A stretch of DNA of 16,522 nucleotides, from NCBI GenBank assembly GCA_028726925.1, contig JAQYPI010000012.1:1-16522 (forward strand), given 5' to 3'. The notes under the pieces are model-generated. The model worked only from the letters and a program-made list of their open reading frames with translations, was not told where the DNA came from and did not search any database. This document shows positions 12,614 through 16,522 of the stretch, in pieces. Both the position numbers and the translations under genes were made by a program. Source of the DNA: Caryophanales bacterium (GTDB lineage: Bacteria > Bacillota_I > Bacilli_A > RFN20 > CAG-826). Numbering within the stretch: position 1 is the first letter of the stretch; every line of letters starts with the position of its first letter.

Positions 12614-12614
12614 C
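12603..12614. promoter_or_regulatory. Operator-like palindrome, copy 2
   Basis: GTGGAATTCAAC, preceded by TTTT, is a two-mismatch version of GTAGAATTCTAC. It lies upstream of the position homologous to the regulator start. A near -10 (TATACA on the minus strand, about 12620) lies next to it, so binding here could shut the regulator's own promoter. Confidence 0.45.
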
Positions 12615-12632
12615 TACATTTGTATAAATATG

Positions 12633-12661
12633 AAAAAAACGCGATTTTCTCGCGTTTTTTT
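12633..12661 (-). terminator. Terminator of tRNA-Lys (works in both directions)
   Basis: ACGCGA (12639-12644) and TCGCGT (12650-12655) form a stem flanked by seven A and seven T, so it can end transcripts on both strands. On the minus strand it follows the tRNA by about 37 nt. A second hairpin, GAACG-TTTT-CGTTC, lies between. Confidence 0.85.
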
Positions 12662-12697
12662 GATGTATATCAGAACGTTTTCGTTCCAAATTTCTGT

Positions 12698-12773
<76 letters not shown>

Positions 12774-12799
12774 ATAAGCCTTCTTTCAAAGGCTTGTGT

Positions 12800-12828
12800 A
12801 TTTTAGCGCTTGACCCGTCTCCCTTCAA
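12800..12828 (-). promoter_or_regulatory. Promoter of tRNA-Lys
   Basis: On the minus strand TTGAAG (12823-12828), a 17-bp spacer and TAAAAT (12800-12805) lie upstream of the tRNA. A hairpin AAGCCTT/AAGGCTT (about 12776-12795) fills the space between; it could also end glyA transcripts, but it has no T-run. Confidence 0.6.
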
Positions 12829-12846
12829 CAAGAAATTTTCGATTTC

Positions 12847-14079
12847 TCAAAGGGTCATGACATCCTTCCAGGTCGAGACGATTTTTGCCACCTCTGTCCT
12901 AGCTTCTTCATCGGACACCGCGCCCTTCAAAACCTTGAAGATCAAATGGGCGATACGCCGCGCCTGCTCTTCCGTGCAACCGCGCGTCGTCGTTGCCGCA
13001 AAACCGATGCGGAGGCCGGAGCATTCCGAGGGCTTCAAGGTATCGCCATGAATCATGTTCTTGTTGGTCGTAATTCCGACTTCCTCTAGTCTCGCCTGCG
13101 CTTCTTTTCCGGACATCCCGAAGGAAGCGAGGACGTTGAGAAGGAACAAATGGCTCTCGGTTCCAGAACTCACGCAACCAAGAGACCGGAGTTCCTCGTC
13201 GCATGCCGCGGTATTGCGGAGGACCCTTTCCATGTAATCTCGGAAGGAAGGCTCAAGCGCTTCGGCGAAGCAGGTCGCTTTCGCGCCGATGATATGCTCG
13301 AGGGGGCCGCCTTGGGCATAGGGAAAGACCGCGCTTTTAATCTTCTTCACGAGATCCTCTCGATTCGTCAGGATCATTCCGCCTCGGGGGCCACGCAGTG
13401 TTTTGTGGGTTGTTGTCGTCACGATATCGGCAAATTCGCAGGGGTTTTGCGTCAATCCCGCCGCGACGATTCCCGCAATATGGGCCATATCGACCATGAA
13501 AAGGCACGGGACTTTGGCGTGTGCATTATGCGCATCGATAATTTCCCTCATTCGGCGGAAATCAATCGAGAAAGGATAAGCGGAATATCCCGCCAAGAAG
13601 AGGTTGGGGTTCTCCTCATCCAATCGTTTGGCGATGATTTCGTAATCAAGTTTCCCATCATCTCCCAAAGGGTAATGCACGAAACGATACATTTCCGACG
13701 AGAAGGAAACGGGCGATCCATGGGTCAAATGGCCGCCGTCGTTCAGAATCAAAGACATGACTTTATCCCCGGGGCGGATGACGGCATGGTAGGCCGCGTA
13801 ATTGGCTTGAGAGCCACTGTGGGGTTGAACGTTTGCATAACGGCAATGGAAGAGTTTTTGAGCACGCTCCATCGCGAGGTTCTCGGCCGCATCCACGTTG
13901 ACGCACCCCCCATAATAACGATGTTCCGGATACCCTTCCGCGTATTTGGCCATCAGGATGGAGGAACAGGCTTCCCGGACTTCGCGGGAAGGATAATTCT
14001 CGCTGGCAATGAGCTCGATGCCGCCGTTTTGTCTCGCCTCTTCCTTGAGGCATATATTCCGTAATTCGATGTCTTTCAT
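12847..14079 (-). CDS. glyA: Serine hydroxymethyltransferase
   Basis: This 410-residue PLP enzyme interconverts serine and glycine with tetrahydrofolate, feeding one-carbon units to thymidylate and purine synthesis. Visible landmarks are ELIASENYPS near the N-terminus, RYYGGC, NVQPHSGSQANYAAY, FMVDMAHIAG and the PLP-lysine motif TTTTHKTLRGPRGG with K226. The C-terminal part (SGLRIGFAATTTRG) is complete. The ATG at 14079 is chosen because GAGGAGG lies 6 nt upstream and MKDIELRN matches family starts; an ATG at 14103 would add eight mostly basic residues over the ribosome binding site. It follows the metallo-hydrolase gene by 44 bp. Confidence 0.97.
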   Translation of the reverse strand: MKDIELRNICLKEEARQNGGIELIASENYPSREVREACSSILMAKYAEGYPEHRYYGGCVNVDAAENLAMERAQKLFHCRYANVQPHSGSQANYAAYHAVIRPGDKVMSLILNDGGHLTHGSPVSFSSEMYRFVHYPLGDDGKLDYEIIAKRLDEENPNLFLAGYSAYPFSIDFRRMREIIDAHNAHAKVPCLFMVDMAHIAGIVAAGLTQNPCEFADIVTTTTHKTLRGPRGGMILTNREDLVKKIKSAVFPYAQGGPLEHIIGAKATCFAEALEPSFRDYMERVLRNTAACDEELRSLGCVSSGTESHLFLLNVLASFGMSGKEAQARLEEVGITTNKNMIHGDTLKPSECSGLRIGFAATTTRGCTEEQARRIAHLIFKVLKGAVSDEEARTEVAKIVSTWKDVMTL

Positions 14080-14123
14080 GAGTCGCCTCCTCATCCGTCT
14101 CATTGTCCCATAAACAGGAAAAC

Positions 14124-14804
14124 TTACAAGAGGTCTGGGGCACCAAATCCGAGCGATTTTGCTTCCTCAAGAAGAGAAGCTGAGGGGACGTGCATCACAA
14201 TGACTTTTCCCCGTAGGTTCTCCGGAATGGCAAGGACAAGATCCGGAAATCCGAAATGATAGGGATTAGTTGCCCGTCCCACGTCTTGATAAAGGGCGTC
14301 CATCGTCCCGTCGAAAAGCCGTTTTTTCGCTTCTTCGTTCAGCATGGCGTTGTCCCCGGAATAATAGAGGTGCGTCTTGGGGTCCTTGAGGAAAAGCGAA
14401 TAAGAATTGGGAATGTGTCTCGCTGGGACGAAACGATAAGTAAAGTCGCCAAAATCTCCTTGCAACGTTTCGCGAATCGGAGTTTTTTCAAGGGGATAGA
14501 GATCGCCTAAGCGCGCCTCCAGATAGGCTTTGTCCGGAAAGATGATCTCGAAGGGAATCTCGGGATGGAAAACGGAAAAATAGGTGATGGCCTCCCCTAA
14601 AGATCCAATGTGATCCATGTGGCAATGCGTGATGAAAACCGTGACTTGTTTGGCTTTTTGGATCAAGCCTCTGTCCAAGGCTTTGGCAAAAATGCTTTGG
14701 CCCATGTCCAGAAAAAAGAGATGGTCGCCCTCGAAAAAGAACGCCGCATTGTTGCCAAGCGCGAAACAAAACGAATCCCCGCATCCAAGAAACTTAAGTT
14801 CCAT
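14124..14804 (-). CDS. Metallo-beta-lactamase-fold hydrolase
   Basis: This 226-residue cytosolic hydrolase probably has two metals. The signature is THCHMDHIG with H60, H62, D64 and H65; further ligands are H130 (ARHIPNS), D151 (YYSGDNA) and H205 (VIVMHVPS). The start MELKFLGCGDSF is typical of RNase Z-like and cyclic phosphodiesterase-like members. A PhnP-like phosphodiesterase is conceivable given the permease genes upstream, but it is not shown. The ATG at 14804 lies 1 nt after the stop of the kinase gene and has no ribosome binding site of its own, so it is probably translated by coupling. A TTG at 14813 is possible but would overlap that gene. Confidence 0.85.
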   Translation of the reverse strand: MELKFLGCGDSFCFALGNNAAFFFEGDHLFFLDMGQSIFAKALDRGLIQKAKQVTVFITHCHMDHIGSLGEAITYFSVFHPEIPFEIIFPDKAYLEARLGDLYPLEKTPIRETLQGDFGDFTYRFVPARHIPNSYSLFLKDPKTHLYYSGDNAMLNEEAKKRLFDGTMDALYQDVGRATNPYHFGFPDLVLAIPENLRGKVIVMHVPSASLLEEAKSLGFGAPDLL

Positions 14805-14805
14805 A

Positions 14806-15273
14806 CTAATCAATATATACCGTTTGGATGGCGGCGTATCGTTTCTTTTCTTCCCCTTTTGGAAGACAGAAACGCTGAGCCATTTCCAAAATCACGGATT
14901 CCGGCACCCGTTTTTCCTTTTCTCGAGCCATGTTTCGAGACAAGACGGTGTCGATGGAATGATAAAGCAAAGCAATCAAGACGATCTGGTCGGCGCCTTT
15001 GATTCGCGAAAGGAAAAACATCCTTCTTTCCTCGTCGAGAAACGTGGAGTCGAGGACAATCGTCACATCATCGTTTTCGCGGAAAACGTGGTTGGCTTTA
15101 TCGATCATCGCCCGATAAACATCCTGCATATCTGGGGCAAGAATCGCGTAAGAACCGGTCATGCCTTTGCGGATTTCATCGCTTGATATCACGATTGCAT
15201 TCGGAAAAGAGGCCCGAACGTATGTCGATTTTCCCGAACCCGGAAGGCCGGAGAGCAACACGAGACGTCTCAT
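14806..15273 (-). CDS. P-loop kinase-like ATP-binding protein (AAA_33 / polynucleotide-kinase-like)
   Basis: This 155-residue protein opens with the Walker A motif GLPGSGKST (9-17). It continues with the VISSDEIRKGMTG substrate region, Walker B-like VTIVLDSTFLDEERR (D75) and an Arg-rich lid (RNMAREKEKRVPES, 113-126). This order is typical of small phosphotransferases related to the T4 polynucleotide kinase domain; the substrate is unknown. It is not of the guanylate-kinase-like PhnN type. The ATG at 15273 overlaps the stop of the upstream permease gene (TGATG), so translation is coupled; the frame extends to 15366, but that part runs through the permease gene. Confidence 0.85.
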   Translation of the reverse strand: MRRLVLLSGLPGSGKSTYVRASFPNAIVISSDEIRKGMTGSYAILAPDMQDVYRAMIDKANHVFRENDDVTIVLDSTFLDEERRMFFLSRIKGADQIVLIALLYHSIDTVLSRNMAREKEKRVPESVILEMAQRFCLPKGEEKKRYAAIQTVYID

Positions 15274-16172
15274 CAAAGCAACTTCTTTCGGATGGCTCCG
15301 GACACGAGGTCGATCGCGATGACGAGGAAGATGACGCCATAGAGAACCGATGCGAGCTGGGGCCAACGCTCGCCCTGAGAATAAATCGAAATGGGGTAAC
15401 CAACCCCGCCCGCCCCGACGAGGCCAAGAAGCGAAGCGGTGCGGATGTTGAGGTCAAAGCGGTAGAGAATGACGTTCAAGAAATTCGGCGCGACTTGAGG
15501 AACGACCCCGAGACGAAGACGAGCGATGGGGGTGGCCCCGACCGCGTCCAGCGCTTCAAGCGGCTCCGGGGAAATCATATCCAATTGTTCGGCGTACATC
15601 TTGCCAATCATTCCGATCGAGTGAATGGACAAAACGGCAACGCCCGTGAAGGGACCAAACCCAAAAACTTGGATGAGGACGAGGCCGAGCAGGATTTCCG
15701 GGACGGTGCGGATCACGATAAGGATAACTTCGGAAACGATGCTCCACTTCCCGACGATCGCTCGGGAAGCAAGGAAGCCAAAGGGGATAGAGAGCAACGA
15801 GGCAATGGTCGTGCCGATGAAAGCGATCGCGAACGTTTCGATGATTTGATAAAGAACGGAGTCCGTGAATTTGAACAAGGAATTCGGATTCATGCCGAAC
15901 ATATAGTCGAAATCGGGGTGAAGAAAAGCGGAAAGCATCTTCCCGAGCTTCGCCCAGTTCGGATTGCGGAACGACTCAAATGTCCCGAGATCTAGAGAGC
16001 ACCAAAGCAGCGTTCCCACGAGAACGACGATGAAAATGACGTTATAAATCCATTTCTTCGGACGGGCGGAATACGCATCCTCGACCGTGGAAAAATGTCG
16101 AAGGATTCCATAGAAAGGCTTTTTGTACCAAGGCAAGGCCTGATAAGCCTCTAGCGTCAATTGCTTTCTCAT
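15273..16172 (-). CDS. phnE: Phosphonate-type ABC transporter permease
   Basis: This 299-residue inner-membrane permease has a cytosolic N-terminal extension (1-40), a first helix (41-60) and a long outside loop. A bundle of helices follows (about 108-136, 145-170, 174-190, 275-294). The ATPase-docking EAA loop reads EQLDMISPEPLEALDAVGAT, then LGVVPQVAP (195-229), with the family pattern RTASLLGLVGAGGVGY after it. It would carry phosphonate, phosphite or a related oxyanion with a PhnC ATPase and PhnD binding protein, neither of which is in the window. GGAGG lies 8 nt before the ATG at 16172, which overlaps the stop of the preceding permease gene (ATGA). The two permeases probably form a heterodimer. 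Confidence 0.93.
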   Translation of the reverse strand: MRKQLTLEAYQALPWYKKPFYGILRHFSTVEDAYSARPKKWIYNVIFIVVLVGTLLWCSLDLGTFESFRNPNWAKLGKMLSAFLHPDFDYMFGMNPNSLFKFTDSVLYQIIETFAIAFIGTTIASLLSIPFGFLASRAIVGKWSIVSEVILIVIRTVPEILLGLVLIQVFGFGPFTGVAVLSIHSIGMIGKMYAEQLDMISPEPLEALDAVGATPIARLRLGVVPQVAPNFLNVILYRFDLNIRTASLLGLVGAGGVGYPISIYSQGERWPQLASVLYGVIFLVIAIDLVSGAIRKKLL

Positions 16173-16522
16173 TTTCCGATCCTCCGGCGAAGCCCGTTGG
16201 AGAAGAGTTGCAAAACGAACACGACCACGAAGAGAGGCACCAAAATCGCGCCAACCTTATCCCAGTTCGTTTGGGAAGTCGCGTCGTTCAGGAGCTGGCC
16301 AATGCCGCCCGCGCCGACGAAGCCGAGGATGACGGAGGCGCGGATGTTAATCTCAAACGTGTAGACAAAATTCGAGAGGAACATCGGGTAAACCGCGGGA
16401 TGCAGGCTGTTCCAATAAGCCTCGAGACGATTGGCACCGTTGGAGATGCAAACCTCGAAAGGATTCATGTCCTGCGTTTCGACGTACTCGTACATGAGTT
16501 TGAAAATGATGCCGAACGTGAA
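16169..16522 (-). CDS. phnE: Phosphonate-type ABC permease, second subunit (cut by window edge)
   Basis: Only the last 117 residues are inside the window, and the frame runs off at 16522. It shows the EAA-like loop (YEYVETQDMNPFEVCISNGA, then WNSLHPAVYPMFLSN), the family stretch INIRASVILGFVGAGGIGQLL and a last hydrophobic helix (ILVPLFVVVFVLQLF) before a basic tail. It parallels the downstream permease but is clearly diverged from it, so they are paralogous partners, not a recent duplication. The ATG at 16495 is internal, because family sequence continues upstream of it (TFGIIFKL). Confidence 0.93.
   Translation of the reverse strand, partial: FTFGIIFKLMYEYVETQDMNPFEVCISNGANRLEAYWNSLHPAVYPMFLSNFVYTFEINIRASVILGFVGAGGIGQLLNDATSQTNWDKVGAILVPLFVVVFVLQLFSNGLRRRIGK

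Noticed and set aside
10466..12661. CRISPR-like repeats among the hairpins of the island
   Set aside because: The repeated units are two copies of one module about 1.65 kb apart, not short, evenly spaced repeats, and no cas genes are present.
14806..15366. Longer kinase starting at 15366
   Set aside because: The extra 31 residues overlap the end of the permease gene and lack family sequence; the ATG at 15273 directly precedes the Walker A region.

Overview
The window looks like a piece of a Firmicutes (Bacilli-like, probably uncultured gut or rumen lineage) chromosome. Most genes have strong GGAGG-type ribosome binding sites, there is a class I preQ1-type riboswitch, UGA acts as a stop, and several proteins are of Bacilli or Mollicutes-relative type. 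The assignment is an inference from protein style; no taxonomic marker was searched. Most genes lie on the minus strand; plus-strand genes occupy 3640-6551.

Layout. (1) 1-3557, minus strand: mutY (adenine glycosylase) is followed by a 726-residue protein that joins a PIN nuclease-like domain to an FtsK-gamma-like winged helix and a long Lys/Ala/Ser/Pro-rich tail, then a terminator and a tiny membrane protein. (2) 3640-6551, plus strand: an unrecognised lipoprotein, then a preQ1-I-type riboswitch with a terminator-type expression platform controlling a YhhQ/VUT-family queuosine-precursor transporter, which is translationally coupled to a short-chain dehydrogenase. (3) 6541-9860, minus strand: an aldo/keto reductase, a four-helix membrane protein, and a sugar pair (GH43 glycosidase followed by aldose 1-epimerase). 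(4) About 10000-12700: an AT-richer accessory island ending at tRNA-Lys(CTT). It has two diverged direct copies of one module: XRE-type regulator, start of a lost second gene, palindromic operator, hairpin terminator and tRNA 3' end. The copies flank a candidate toxin-tip/immunity pair and a DUF4417 remnant; beyond the second copy lies a lone immunity-like gene. (5) 12847-16522, minus strand: a tightly packed run of two phosphonate-type ABC permease genes (the first cut by the window edge), a P-loop kinase, a metallo-beta-lactamase-fold hydrolase and glyA.

Working picture. The backbone carries DNA repair, queuosine-precursor salvage, sugar metabolism, phosphonate/phosphite-type uptake and one-carbon metabolism. 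The island looks like tandem remnants of small elements inserted at the tRNA-Lys 3' end; no integrase is visible. One regulator copy has kept its ATG but is frameshifted, while the other is open but has ACG where the first has ATG. The observations most worth follow-up are the PIN/winged-helix protein, the tRNA-Lys island with its repeated operator, and the overlapping toxin-tip/immunity pair.
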